Shown here piece after piece: positions 52,156 through 61,869 of a stretch of DNA of 64,000 nt (within the stretch, counting starts at the first letter, position 1; the number at the start of each line of letters is the position of its first letter). This DNA comes from Camarhynchus parvulus (lineage: Eukaryota > Chordata > Aves > Passeriformes > Thraupidae), in assembly GCF_901933205.1 (NCBI RefSeq), contig NC_044600.1, forward strand, positions 5,556,501-5,620,500. The letters run 5' to 3'. Under the pieces are notes generated by a model. The model worked only from the letters and a program-made list of their open reading frames with translations. It made no database searches and was not told the origin of the DNA. Made by a program: the position numbers and the translations under genes.

Positions 52156-53776
52156 TTTCTTCTTCTGGTGGAGAAACCCCCTCACTTGGCAGCGATGGCA
52201 GCAGCTCCAGAGCAGTGGCTCTGTGGGGTCACCACGAGGGCCATTTCCCCCTGGAACTGCTGCTGGCCAGGTGTGCACCAGCACCTGCTCAGGTGTGGGA
52301 TCAGGTGGGGATTTGGGTGTGGAGTCAGGTGTGGATCCAGGCACACGGACAGTGAGTGAGTTCTGGTGTAGGATCAGACCTGGATTCAGGTATGGATTAC
52401 CTGGATTACCTCCTGCCCCTTTCCTGGCTCCATGTGCCTTCCTCGAGCAATCCTGGAGCCCTCCAGTGGTGGACGCACAGGCAGAGCCACGCTGCTGGGC
52501 TGGCTGCAGCCAGGATGGGGGGAATTCCCAGGGACACACAGAAATCCCTCAGACAGGACACGTTTGGAAATAATCCCTCTTGGAGATTCTTGAAAAAGCT
52601 CGTGGAGCTGCACAAGCTGCCCACAAGGAGAGTGCGCTTCCCATCCTCGGTGACTTGGGATCCTCTGTAGTTGTTGCCAGGAAGATGTTCCCTTTTCCAG
52701 AGGGAAGCAGGTGCCAGCTGGCCACAGACAGGGATCTTTGATCCCTCGCAGCTCTTTGGGAAGGAAAGCAGGATGTTTTCCATGGCCACCCTCCTGGAGA
52801 GGCAGGGCTTCTGCACCGAAAGTGCAACTGCCCCCGCTGTCCCCCCGCTGTCCCCCCCTCCGGCTCCTCATGTGTCAAAGGCTCTCCCACTCCCACCGCT
52901 CTTCCCAGCTGCTTCCCGAACACCCCTCTACATCGGGGTGGGCTGGGACAGCACTGCCAAGCAGCAGGAATACGTGAGGCTGTCCTGGGGAGAAGGAGAG
53001 GGATGAACCCCCTGCTGTCCCACCAGCCCTGCCTGGGCGGGGGATCAGAGATGCTCTGGAATGCTGGTGGATCCTGTGTCACTGGGACACCCCAGCAGGG
53101 ATGTCACAGCTGACATTCATCCTTCAGGGGACCCTGAGTGGGGACAGGACCCCCCAGTCCTGCTGGCAAAGGGAAAGGTGTGAAATCCACCTGTCCCTTC
53201 CTGCATCCTCCTCATCTCCGAGAGGATGCGGTGCTGGAGGGTTTGGGGAGGGAATGCGAGCAGGGATTGAGCTGGGACCCCTCTGTCACACGGCTCTCGC
53301 GGGTGTCCCTCCGCAGGGAGCCAGCCCGGGTCAGCAGAGCTTTCCTGCCCCTGTGCCACCTCCTGTCCTGCCGTGTGAAACGCAGCACAGGGAGCAGAAA
53401 AAAGCAGGAGCGCTCGCCTGGAAGCTGACCTGGTTTAGGGTTTCATCCCAAATGGAGCCACAGAGCAGCTCAATCCGGACCCCCCGAACTCTTCCTGCCG
53501 CTGCCCCCGCTCGCAGCCAAACCTCTGATCCCTGTCCAGCCCTCCACATAACTCCTGAGGCTTTGGGGGTCAGAGCTGGGACCGGGAAGCCGGAGATGCT
53601 CCGGGGGCGGCAGCGTTTGGAGTTTTCTTCCCGCCTCCTCTCGAGGTCCGTGACCTATTCGGATCCGGCTGTGCAGCTCCGGAGCATCCTCCTGGGATGA
53701 ACCGGGCTGGGCTGGGCGGTGCCGGTGGGCAGGAGCTCATCGGGAGCGTCCCGGAGCGGAGCTGCTGCGCTGGGAT
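52156..53776. other. unique noncoding stretch with a GGTGTGGAT-type repeat
   Basis: No gene recognised. A degenerate repeat at 52,268-52,400 reads CAGGTGTGGGATCAGGTGGG, GGTGTGGAGTCAGGTGTGG and GGATTCAGGTATGGATTACC. CpGs become frequent after 53,570 on approach to the purine minisatellite. Confidence 0.5.
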
Positions 53777-54015
53777 GGGGGAAACCTGGACACCCAGGGA
53801 AGGGGAAACCTGGAAACCTCAGGAAGGGAAACATGGAAACCTCAAGAAAGGGGGAACATGGACACCCCAGGAAAGGGAAAAACGTGGACACCCCCCCAGA
53901 AAGGGGAAACCTGGAAACCCCAGGAAAGAGGAAAACCTGGACCACGCCAGGAAAAGGGAAACATGGTCATTTCAGGAAAGGGGAATACCTGGACACCACA
54001 GGAAAGGGAAAAGCA
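53777..54015. repeat. purine-rich minisatellite, unit about 25 bp
   Basis: GGGGAAACCTGGAAACCTCA plus GGAAG recurs about ten times. Variants include GGGAACATGGACACCCCAGG, GGGAAAAACGTGGACACC and GGGGAATACCTGGACACCAC. The plus strand is strongly purine-rich and yields lysine/glycine-rich translations (GETWKPQERGK-like) in open frames that continue into the CpG island, so those frames are not credible genes. Confidence 0.92.
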
Positions 54016-54239
54016 CGGGGTTCAAAGCCACGGCCATCCCTTTGGAAGGCCGGGCAGAGCCCTGTCCGTGCTGCAGCGGGATGCCCGTGGCCAGCAGAGG
54101 TGATGGAAGCACAGCCCCTCTCCCGCAGCCGCGGCAGGAGCCGGGTCCGCTATTGGAAGCAGGTGTGCTGCCCTGCCGGGCGATGGGAGCCATTAGGGAG
54201 AAAGCCTCTCAAGGAAATTTATGTCCGTCTCTCCTCACC
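54016..54239. other. CpG-bearing approach to the island
   Basis: No gene recognised. CpGs are moderate (CAAAGCCACGGCC, AGCCGCGGCAGG, GCCGGGCGATGG). It ends with CAAGGAAATTTATGTCCGTC. Confidence 0.45.
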
Positions 54240-54545
54240 CCTCTCTCCTGAAACCAATTACACCCCAGCAGCCCTGCCCCGCTCGGGGGGACCCGCCGGG
54301 CTGTGCCCCCTCCGCGGTCCCGGGGGATGCGGCGGCGCGGTGGGGGCGAGCAGCAGGAGGAATGGGAAGCGCTGCGCAAAGCTCCTCTGGCGGCCCCTAA
54401 TTCATCTCGCTGGGAGTCCGGCGGGACGATCCCGGATCCCGCAGCACCTGGGGCTGCCACCCCTCTCCAGCCGCCCCTTGGCAGCCGCACGCTGGCTCCG
54501 AGCGAGCGGGGAGCGAGGGGGGACAGAGGCACCCCCCAGCAGCAG
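54240..54545. promoter_or_regulatory. CpG island
   Basis: About 28 CpGs in 305 bases at roughly 70% G+C (my count), an observed/expected ratio near 0.75. GGATGCGGCGGCGCGGTGGG and GAGCGAGCGGGGAGCGAGGG are the densest parts. It is the best candidate for a transcription start or unmethylated regulatory region in the window. No TATA box, clear first exon or conserved start codon is evident on either strand. Confidence 0.6.
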
Positions 54546-55289
54546 CAGCGCTTTCCCCGAGGTTTATTATTACACAAATGTGAATTCCAGAACCGGCATC
54601 TGGGGAGCAGCTGCTGGGAGTTAACCCCTTCCCTGCCGCGGGGGAGCTGTGCCTGAGGAGTGGGCGCCTGGCTGGAGCGTGGCCACCCCTGGGGAGGAGC
54701 CCGTGGGGACACGGCCCTGTCCCACCTGTCCCCCTGCTTGTGTAAGGACACATCTCCGTGCATGGGTGGGGAGGCAGGTTCCAGGTTCCTCCCTCGCTTC
54801 CTTTATTCTCCTTTTTTCCCTAAAAACAGGCACTTCTGTTTCCATTCAGGGCTTTTATGGGAATTCGCTCTCCCTCCCAGGCAAGGCCTGAATTTCCGGT
54901 GTGCTCCAGGATGGAGCTCCAAGGGATGCTGCCCTTGGGTTTGATGAGCGGCCTGGAGATAAGGAAGGGGTGACAGCAGGAGGCCAGCGCTGCTGGAAGG
55001 AAGGGCTTGATCTGGACAGCATGTTTTTGTTGGAAGATGGATGTTTGGGAATGAAGGCAGATCCTCACAGCCCCACTGGCTTTATGGCACCTTCCAAGGC
55101 ACTGGGGGTTGGTCAAAATCCAACTTTTCAGCCATCTGGAGTTCCCCAGGCTCTTCCCAGGTCCAAGAACCTGCTGGCGCCATAGCAAGTCATGGATGTT
55201 TGGGCAGAACACGATGAGGAGGATCTTCTCCCTTCTTGACTTGTCTGGGAAGCAATGCCTAGGCTGTCCCTGCCACTCCTTTCCATAGA
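54546..55289. other. unique noncoding stretch beside the CpG island
   Basis: Starts with GGTTTATTATTACACAAATG, an abrupt A+T-rich edge to the island. No gene recognised in either direction. Open frames of 80-190 codons lack domains. Confidence 0.45.
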
Positions 55290-55442
55290 AATGCAGAATC
55301 CAGGATGGTTTGGGTTGGAAGGGACTTCAAAACCCATCCAGTTCTACCCCTTGCCAGGAGCAGGGACACCTTCCACTGTCCCAGGTTGCCTGGAACACTT
55401 TGCCTGGAACACTTCCAGGGATGGGGCAGCCCCAGCTGGTTC
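55290..55442 (-). mobile_element. CR1 LINE 3' fragment
   Basis: GCAGAATCCAGGATGGTTTG, GGTTGGAAGGGACTTCAAAA, GCAGGGACACCTTCCACTGT and CACTTCCAGGGATGGGGCAG. TTGCCTGGAACACTTTGCCTGGAACACTT is a small 14-base duplication inside the element. Confidence 0.9.
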
Positions 55443-56484
55443 CCAGGGATGGAGAGAGCACTCCCAGAGCAGCTGGGACACGTGGGCAGGCAAAGGTGAG
55501 GGGCAGCAGTGTCAGGTTCTGTCAAACACCTCTGGCTGCCAGGTGCCACCATGATGGGCAGAGCCAAGGCTGCAATGAGTGCCAAAAAGGGCAAGAAAAT
55601 ATTTGGAAGGAGATTTTGGCACCTGGATGAGAAGCAGCTGAGAGTTCTGCTCCTGGCTGCTCAGCCTGGCCGGGAGAACAGGGAGAGGTGGGAGCTTGGA
55701 GGGTCCAGCAGCCACGTGGGGTTGGGGTGGCTGGAGACAGCCCTGGGACAGCTGGGAGTGGAGAGCTGGCCTTGGGCAGAGGGATTGGCTGCCCTGGTGA
55801 GCAGCTCTCAGCAGTGGGGACTCCCAGTGCCTCCTCTGGGAATGGTGCAGGCATGGAAATCATCCCCTTGGCTCCTCAGGAGGGGATGGGAGCAGGACAG
55901 GCCAAGCCATCCTCATGATTTGTAGGCTCCAGCTCCCCTGCTGCTGCTCCCTCCCACTCCTGACTCCGCCGTGGAGCTGCCAGGGCAGACAAAGCCCCAG
56001 CAGCCAGAGCAATCCCCGAGTCCCAAGGAGGCGTTTATAACACCAGGAGCTCCTGGGGGATCGGAGCAGGATTGGGAACAGAAGCTCCTTTGCCTGGGCT
56101 GAGCTCCTGCCTCCTGCTCTGCCGGCACCGCTGCTCTCCGGGCTCCCAGCCCGGGTGGGGAGTGAGAAACGGAGCTGACAGGAGCTCCTGCAGCACCAGG
56201 AGCTTGGCAGCCCCAGAAAACCCCTCTCCCTGCTCCAGCAGTGCCTCTCCAAGCCAGCTCTGCCAGCAGCCCTCAACCTCCTCCTCCCTCACCTCCTGCC
56301 CCGGAGTTCACACCGTTTGTTTTTCTCAGCCTGCAAGTTTTTGGGGATGGGGAGTGAGCCCCACTCCAGATTTCCTGCCCCAGCCCCACGGTGTGAGGGG
56401 CTCTGAGCTGTCCTGAAGGCCAGCGTGGCAGGAGCACGGGCTCCATCTCTCGAACACGTCCCAGAATCCCAGCAGGCAGCAGGG
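55443..56484. other. unique noncoding stretch
   Basis: No gene recognised. A plus-strand frame at 55,509-55,925 starts with a lysine-rich segment (AKAAMSAKKGKKIFGRRFW), but nothing supports splicing or homology. Confidence 0.5.
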
Positions 56485-56670
56485 GTAGGATGACAAATTG
56501 TTCTGACTAATAGTCTAAACAATGGGAAACAATGGAAGTCAGGGAGCAGCCCATAAAATATGCAGCACGCAGGGGGCTTGGCTATTTTATTTGATTTTCA
56601 GATGGATATTCCAGTGGCCAGGATCCATCAGGAATAGAACAACACATGTCAAGCTCAATAAGGGTTTGCC
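56485..56670. promoter_or_regulatory. candidate conserved element with SOX-site cluster
   Basis: AACAATGG occurs at 56,518-56,525 and 56,528-56,535, 10 bases apart. ACAAATTGT (56,493-56,501) is an inverted ACAA/TTGT pair 17 bases upstream. AATATGCAGC and CTATTTTATTTGATTTTCAG follow. Three SOX-type contacts in 45 bases are well above the rate elsewhere in this GC-rich window. Confidence 0.45.
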
Positions 56671-57039
56671 AGGGATGGTGGCGGGAGGATGCAGAAATTC
56701 CTGCTCTGGGGTGAACTTGGGAAGGCTGACTTGGAGTCAAGTGCTGGGGGAGAGAAGCAGCTCTCCCTTCCCAGCACAGGAGCATCCATCCCAGCTTCTC
56801 CAGAGGGATGGCGATGAAGGGCCTGAGCCTGACCCGTGGAAGAGGGGCAGGAAGGCTGGGAAGAGGCGTGGGAAGGCTGCCCGCCTGATGTTGTTGAGCA
56901 GACGGGGGAGGTTTTCTGTCTCCTCTTTGAAATTCCTCTGCATTCAGGGTTATTTTGGAAGTCAAAAGCTGTTAGATTCCCTGGAAGCTCGGGGAGGGAA
57001 GATTGCCTGGGTTTGTTCTGACGCGATTTCCCTGCACAG
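56671..57039. other. unique noncoding stretch
   Basis: No gene recognised. The part at 56,900-57,000 is less C-rich (CTCCTCTTTGAAATTCCTC, AAAAGCTGTTAGATTCCC) and may belong with the exon-like segment that follows. Confidence 0.45.
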
Positions 57040-57161
57040 CTGTTTGTGCCATCAGCAGTGGGGCTGCTCTTTCAAAAGAAGACATTTTATCCATTAAAAA
57101 GAAATCCATAGATGATGAATATGGATTTGGGCTAAGGCTGAGTGATGAAATCCTCTCTGAG
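57040..57161 (+). other. exon-like segment or conserved noncoding element
   Basis: GATTTCCCTGCACAG ends just before 57,040, a plausible splice acceptor. GAG followed by GTGCAA at 57,162 is a weak donor. Between them the frame with codons GTT TGT GCC ATC is open and reads like ordinary soluble protein (ALSKEDILSIKKKSIDDEYG then FGLRLSDEILSE). It has more acidic and lysine residues than random frames here. I recognise no family, and the same A+T-richness would fit a noncoding element. Confidence 0.25.
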
Positions 57162-57839
57162 GTGCAAAGATCCCATTATCCATCCGTCTGCGGCCTGCCA
57201 GGGACCCGCGGTGGGTTCCCTCAGAGACCCCTCAGCTTTCTGGAAGCCTGGAGGTCACTGAGGATGCGAAGGGCTCTCCAGCCAGGAAGTTTCTCTCCCA
57301 AGTCTCCTTTCAGTGCTGTGTTTGAGCAGGGCAGGGACACTGTGAGAACAGCCCTCGCAAGTTGCTCTGAGGCTTCCAGCTGGATCAGAAAATGTCGGCT
57401 CAGCACAGGGGGGACACAAAGCTGCTGGTGGGAAGGCGGGAGGTGGAAGTGCTTCCCTCTGCCCTCTGAGAGGGGCTCGTTCCCTGATCCCACCTGGACC
57501 ATGGATTTCTGCTTGCATGGGCTTTCCTGAGTGAGTCTGGCTGGGGAACGCTGAGCCCAGATTGTGGGGACCTGCAGAATGCCCAGGGACTGGGACATTG
57601 GGGTTGGAGCCAGCAGCCCTTGGGGACAGGGTCACTCTGCTCACAGGACAGCAGAGACACGGCTCTGGATGGGCAGCACCTGGAGGCAGCATGGGTCTGG
57701 TGCCATGCATGGGTACAGGGCTCTTTTCTGATGCCTTGTCCCTGTCTCAGCATTCCTGGAGATTGTTTGTAGGATCCAACCACTTCCCCATCCAAGCCAG
57801 AGCTGTTTCATTCACACTTCCACACACAACTTCCACAGC
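57162..57839. other. unique noncoding stretch
   Basis: No gene recognised. The open frame of the exon-like segment continues to about 57,530 through C-rich sequence without a pattern. Confidence 0.5.
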
Positions 57840-57965
57840 CTAATGCTTCCTAATGAGCTTAATGGGAGTGACTTGAACCTTGTCCACAGGGTTGGCACAG
57901 CCACCTTCTTCCTTATTACACTTGTCAGGTTGTCATTTATTTTTGCATTTATTTTGCATGGGAAG
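57840..57965. promoter_or_regulatory. candidate conserved noncoding element
   Basis: CCTAATGCTTCCTAATGAGC, TTAATGGGAGTGACTTGAAC, TTATTACACTTGTCAGG and TTGTCATTTATTTTTGCATT. CCTAATGCTTCCTAATGAG is a doubled CCTAATG core. Confidence 0.35.
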
Positions 57966-58017
57966 ATGGCCTGGAGCTGGCACATGGCCCTGCAGTGCCA
58001 GTAGCAATGGTGACAAG

Positions 58018-58152
58018 GAAATGGTTTGGCTTGGAAGGGACCTCAAACCCCATCCCGTTTCTCCCCCCCTGCCACGGGCAGGGACACCTTCCCCTATCCC
58101 AGGTTGCTCCAAGCCCCATCCAACCTGGCCTTGGACACTCCCAGGGATGAAC
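58018..58152 (-). mobile_element. CR1 LINE 3' fragment
   Basis: AATGGTTTGGCTTGGAAGGG, ACCTCAAACCCCATCCCG, CTGCCACGGGCAGGGACACC, CCCCTATCCCAGGTTGCTCC and CCTTGGACACTCCCAGGGAT. Only the terminal 135 bases remain. Confidence 0.92.
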
Positions 58153-58559
58153 CATTCAATCCTTCCCTTGACCTTTTTTCTTGGCTTCTCCCTCTGTGTC
58201 TCCAGGGCAGAGTGAGAGGATGAGAAGACAAAGAACACCTGGAGAGAAGGCAGAGAGAGCAGCAAGGCAAATCACCGCGGCAGGAGGGAAATGGAGCAGC
58301 TGAAATTGGGAAAAACAGCTCCAAGTTTGTCACTGTCTGCACCTGATGCAAATCCGTTTGCCGGGGGATGTTGGGAGCAAAGAGCAGAACGCTCCTGATT
58401 TCACAGGGCTGTGCTGAGGACGGGAAGATCCCAGAGAGAGTGAGGCTGAGGGGAAAATAAAATGGACAATGCCCGCCAAACCAAATGGATGCAGCCCCCG
58501 GCATTCCCGGAGGGAAGCGCTGCCCTGAAGGGAGGGGGCCGGCAGCAGGCCCGGCCAAA
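58153..58559. other. unique noncoding stretch
   Basis: No gene recognised. A purine-rich part lies at 58,205-58,300. CpGs appear at 58,470-58,560. Confidence 0.5.
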
Positions 58560-58715
58560 ACGCTTTAAAAGCCTCCCTTTTAGATGGCATTTGTTCTTCA
58601 AAGCCATCAGGGCTCGGGGAAAAGCCGGGCCATTTCCCTCTGCCTCTGACATGTTAATGGCTGTATTTTGGAGTCATTAAATATTGAAATGCAGCACACT
58701 CAGCAGCTGCCAAAC
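58560..58715. promoter_or_regulatory. candidate conserved noncoding element
   Basis: ACGCTTTAAAAGCCTCCC, TTTTAGATGGCATTTGTTC, GACATGTTAATGGCTGTATT and GAGTCATTAAATATTGAAAT. CATTAAATATTGAA is dense in A+T and ends abruptly at the polypyrimidine tract. Confidence 0.36.
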
Positions 58716-58724
58716 CTCCCCGCA

Positions 58725-58905
58725 GTCCTGCTCTCCCCCTTCTCCTCTCCTCCAGAGCCTTCTCCCCTCTCCGTTTTCTCCAGCGTTCGCTCCTCTGGCA
58801 TTTCCCCCTCCATCCTCCTCTTCCTCCTTCCCCTGCCTCTCCCGTTCTCTTTCCCAGCTTCTCCCCACTCTGCCTTCCTCCCCATCCTTCCTCTGCTGGA
58901 ATCTC
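58725..58905. repeat. polypyrimidine tract
   Basis: About 180 bases of mostly C and T (CTCCCCCTTCTCCTCTCCTC, CCTCCATCCTCCTCTTCCTC, CTTCCTCCCCATCCTTCCTC), with few purines on the plus strand. It gives arginine/glutamate-rich minus-strand frames (RERERQGKEEEEDGG-like) that are compositional artefacts. Confidence 0.88.
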
Positions 58906-58929
58906 AGTTCCTGGGAAGCACTTGATAAT

Positions 58930-59075
58930 CTGCAGTTTTAATATTCTCACCTTGCCAGTCTCCCATTCAGCGGGACTCGGAGAATTACAAATGTATTTAT
59001 CTGGGTCCACTGGAGAGCGAGAGAAACAAAGAAACCAGCGGGGCTTTTCTAACGAGGAATGACTAATTTGACCCA
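58930..59075. promoter_or_regulatory. candidate conserved noncoding element
   Basis: CTGCAGTTTTAATATTCTCA, TTCAGCGGGACTCGGAG, AATTACAAATGTATTTATC and AACGAGGAATGACTAATTTG. Together with 58,560-58,715 it brackets the polypyrimidine tract. Confidence 0.38.
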
Positions 59076-59404
59076 GGAGAGCCCGTCCTCTTCCAAGCAC
59101 TCAATTTTCCCCTGGTTTTGCATCCAAAGATAAGGTTGGCGGTGCCAGGGGCGGGGATGGGGCAGTGCCAGCTCGGGGCTGCTGCTGGCAGTTTTTGCTG
59201 TACCTGCTCCCTCGCTGGGACCCAGCCATGGAGGGCTTGGAAAAGCTGCTCTTTGTCTGTGGATGGCCCTGCTCAGGGCTCTGAGCACCGAGAAATCCCA
59301 GTCCCGAAGCTCATCCTTGCCGGGACCGGGCTGGGATGCAGTCGGGCTTTGTGCAGCTTTCCTGCAGCAGCTCCTGACAGCTCAGGGACTGGGGAGGGAC
59401 ACCG
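59076..59404. other. unique noncoding stretch
   Basis: No gene recognised. Moderate CpGs occur at 59,138-59,170 and 59,287-59,345. Confidence 0.5.
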
Positions 59405-59692
59405 ACCTGGCCTTGGACACTCCCAGGGATCCAGGGGCAGCCACAGCTTCTCTGGGTACCCTGTGCCAGGGCCTCTCCACCCTGTCCTTCCCAATACCCA
59501 TCCATCCCTGCCCTCCAGCAGTGGGAAACCATTCCCTGTGTCCTGTCCCTCCATCCCTTGTCCAAAGTCCCTCTCCAACTCTTCTGTAGCCCCTTCAGGC
59601 CCTGGAAGGGGCTCTGAGCTCTCCCTGGAGCCTTCTCTTCTCCAGGTGAGCTGCCCCAGCTCTCCCAGCCTGGATCCATGGCACAGGGGTTC
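59405..59692 (-). mobile_element. CR1 LINE internal fragment lacking its 3' end
   Basis: Begins inside the element at CTGGCCTTGGACACTCCCAG. It runs through GGGGCAGCCACAGCTTCTCT, GTGCCAGGGCCTCTCCACCC, CAGTGGGAAACCATTCCCTG and CTTCTCTTCTCCAGGTGAGC to CAGCCTGGATCCATGGCAC. It reaches further 5' into CR1 than the other copies, but the terminal 130 bases are gone, so a deletion followed insertion. Confidence 0.9.
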
Positions 59693-60519
59693 ATTTCCAA
59701 GAGACTTTTCCTTCTGGTGATCCTGGTTACTCCTGGGTGGATGGGCTAAATCCCAGCTCAGCCCTGTGATCTTGCTGGATCCAGACTCTGCCTCCTGGCT
59801 GATCTACTCAGCTTCCATCCTGCACTGAATACACATGGAGAGTACAGTGGATACCATGGATTTCTGGATAAAAAAGAGCATTTAGGCCAATGGATTTGGG
59901 ATTTTTTGTTGCGAATAAGGAGCTGGGATGAAATTTCTGGAGGCTAACACAAGTCCTCTGTGGATTTTTTTTTCCCAAATAGAAGAGCAAATGTGGTTTT
60001 AGTGGGCACAGACAGGATGAGTGGCCCTGGAAAAGCTGTGCTTGTGTAGTCTGGAGAGAAATCAGAGGCTGAGATGGTTCTGATTGCTTTCCTGGAAAGA
60101 CATGGAAGAGGAAACACCCAGCAATGCAAGGAACTCTGGAAGGACACTGTTGGCACAAGCATGACTTGGTAGAAACCTGTCGTGAACAAATGTCAGTAAA
60201 AAGCTGAAGGAGGTTTCTCCCAATCATCAGATGAGGGAGTTTATAAAATAACTTTCCAGCGGGGTAATTGAGGGAGGAAACTTAACTGGTTCAAGATGGG
60301 AGGCTGACAAATTTCGGAATTGCAGTTTAGGATGGGGCTGGATTTGACAGTCTGGCCCCTCTTGTCGGTGTCCTGCCTCAGCCCAGGACTCTGCACTTGC
60401 GCAGGGTGGGAGTCCCTCTGCTCCCCATGGAGCTCATCCCTGCCTGGCCACAGATCCGTGGGCAGCCCTGCAGTCCCTCTCACCTGTCCCTGACACAGAG
60501 GCTTTTCTCCTGGTTAATA
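59693..60519. other. unique noncoding stretch, possibly an old repeat
   Basis: No gene recognised. The part at 59,870-60,240 is A+T-richer and purine-skewed (AGTCTGGAGAGAAATCAGAG, GAAAGACATGGAAGAGGAAA), with the feel of a decayed mobile element. I cannot name a family. Confidence 0.35.
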
Positions 60520-60640
60520 AGCCCTGACATGCCAGACATGGAAACTATGAAAATTGGCCAATTTTTTAATATTTTAAGCCCCATCACAGCCTTTGCTGGG
60601 CAGAGCAAAGCGCTTTAGGACGCCTTAGCAAGGAAATGGG
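60520..60640. promoter_or_regulatory. candidate element around a 16-bp perfect palindrome
   Basis: AAAATTGGCCAATTTT at 60,550-60,565 is a perfect 16-base palindrome. It carries CCAAT in both directions and a TTGGCCAA core suited to NFI or NF-Y. TTTAATATTTTAAGCC follows, and CAAAGCGCTTTAGGACGCC ends the patch. Confidence 0.42.
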
Positions 60641-60756
60641 AACTATCATTTGGGATAATCTGCCTGAGCTGGATTGACCTGCTGATCCCAGTCAGACCCT
60701 CCTTCTCCAGCACACCCCTCCCTACACCCAGCTCTGCTGCCCAGATGGGGAAAGGA

Positions 60757-60898
60757 AAATCATGGAATCATGATTAGGTTGGGAAAAACCCTCTGAGCCC
60801 ACCGAGTCAAACTGCTCCCCCAGCACTGCCAAGGCCACCACTGGCCACATCCACGAGGGTTTGGGCACTTCCATGGTGACTCCATCACCTCCCTTCTC
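60757..60898 (-). mobile_element. CR1 LINE fragment, different subfamily
   Basis: AATCATGGAATCATGATTAG, GTTGGGAAAAACCCTCTGAG, CCCACCGAGTCAAACTGCTC, CCCAGCACTGCCAAGGCC and CACTTCCATGGTGACTCCAT. This matches the CR1 subtype reading 'GGTTGGAAAAGACCTCTAAGATCAT...AGCACCACCATGCC', like the copy at 10,333. Confidence 0.85.
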
Positions 60899-61869
60899 CC
60901 TTCTTTGTCACACCTTCCCAGCCAGGGGAGGGGCTGTGCCTGAGGCTGGGGCTGTGCAGGAGCAGGATTGGGAGGGGATGCTCTGGCTCCAAACCCTCTC
61001 CCAGCATCCCCTCCCAGCTCCCCCTTTCCCGTGCTGCCCCAGGAAGGGCTGGGTGAGATCCAGGCTCCTGCCCGAGCTCCTTCCTTAATCTAAATCAGGG
61101 AAAGGTATTTTTCCTCCTTCCTTTTATTCCACCCTGAGTGTTGTGCAGTTGCCACTGACAAAGGAGCCGGAATTCCACGCATTTCTCTGGCTGTTTAGCA
61201 GAGCTGCTGCCCTACTCTCCCCTGTCAGGCACTAATCTCTCCTAATATTTAACAGTCCCAGTAGGCAGCAGGATTTATCCTCTGGCCTTTCTACCTGTCA
61301 TTCCATCCCTTCTCACTAAGGAGCCCTTTGATTCCCTTCCGAGGAGAGGTGCCAGGACCAGCGTGATGGATTGGCTCGTGCTGGCAGTTGGAGAAGCAGC
61401 TCCATTTCTCTCTGCTCCAGCTGTCGGGTGTTTATCCGGGGCAGCTCCCTGCAGCTGGGAAGGCCCTTGTGCCTCCTTGCAGGGAGCCGTGCGGATGGGC
61501 AGGCATTCCAGGCGGGAAGGGGCTGTGGGTGTTAATGCTGCAGCTCCTCAGGGCGCCGCTCCAAACCGCAGCCCGAGCTGTGGATGTTGGAGCTCCCGCG
61601 ATGATCTGCATCTAAAACCCTCATCCATCGCAGGGAGGAATTCCTCCCCAGCGCTCCCGGATCCCTTCCCAGAGCTCTGCCTCCACATGTTCCCTTTCCT
61701 CGGCATCCCGGCTGCCATGGGCTTGGAGGCACGGCCCAGGGCATGAACAGGCTCACAAGGAAAAGGTGGGAATGCCCCCGGGGGCTGCTGCTGGCCGAAC
61801 TGTCCTGTCCCCATCCTGCAGGATCGGAGGGAGTGGCCGGTGCCAGGGAGGAGCCCACATTCCAGCGAG
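60899..61869. other. unique noncoding stretch
   Basis: No gene recognised. At 61,225-61,290, CACTAATCTCTCCTAATATT and TAACAGTCCCAG give a short A+T-richer patch. CpGs rise mildly at 61,425-61,620. Confidence 0.5.

Noticed and set aside
53719..54624. Plus-strand frame of 301 codons over the CpG island
   Set aside because: Its first third is translated 25-bp minisatellite and the rest is arginine/proline-rich translation of CpG-rich DNA.
55509..55925. Frame beginning with a lysine-rich, nuclear-signal-like segment
   Set aside because: The basic stretch is short and the remainder is random-looking; no splice sites or homology.
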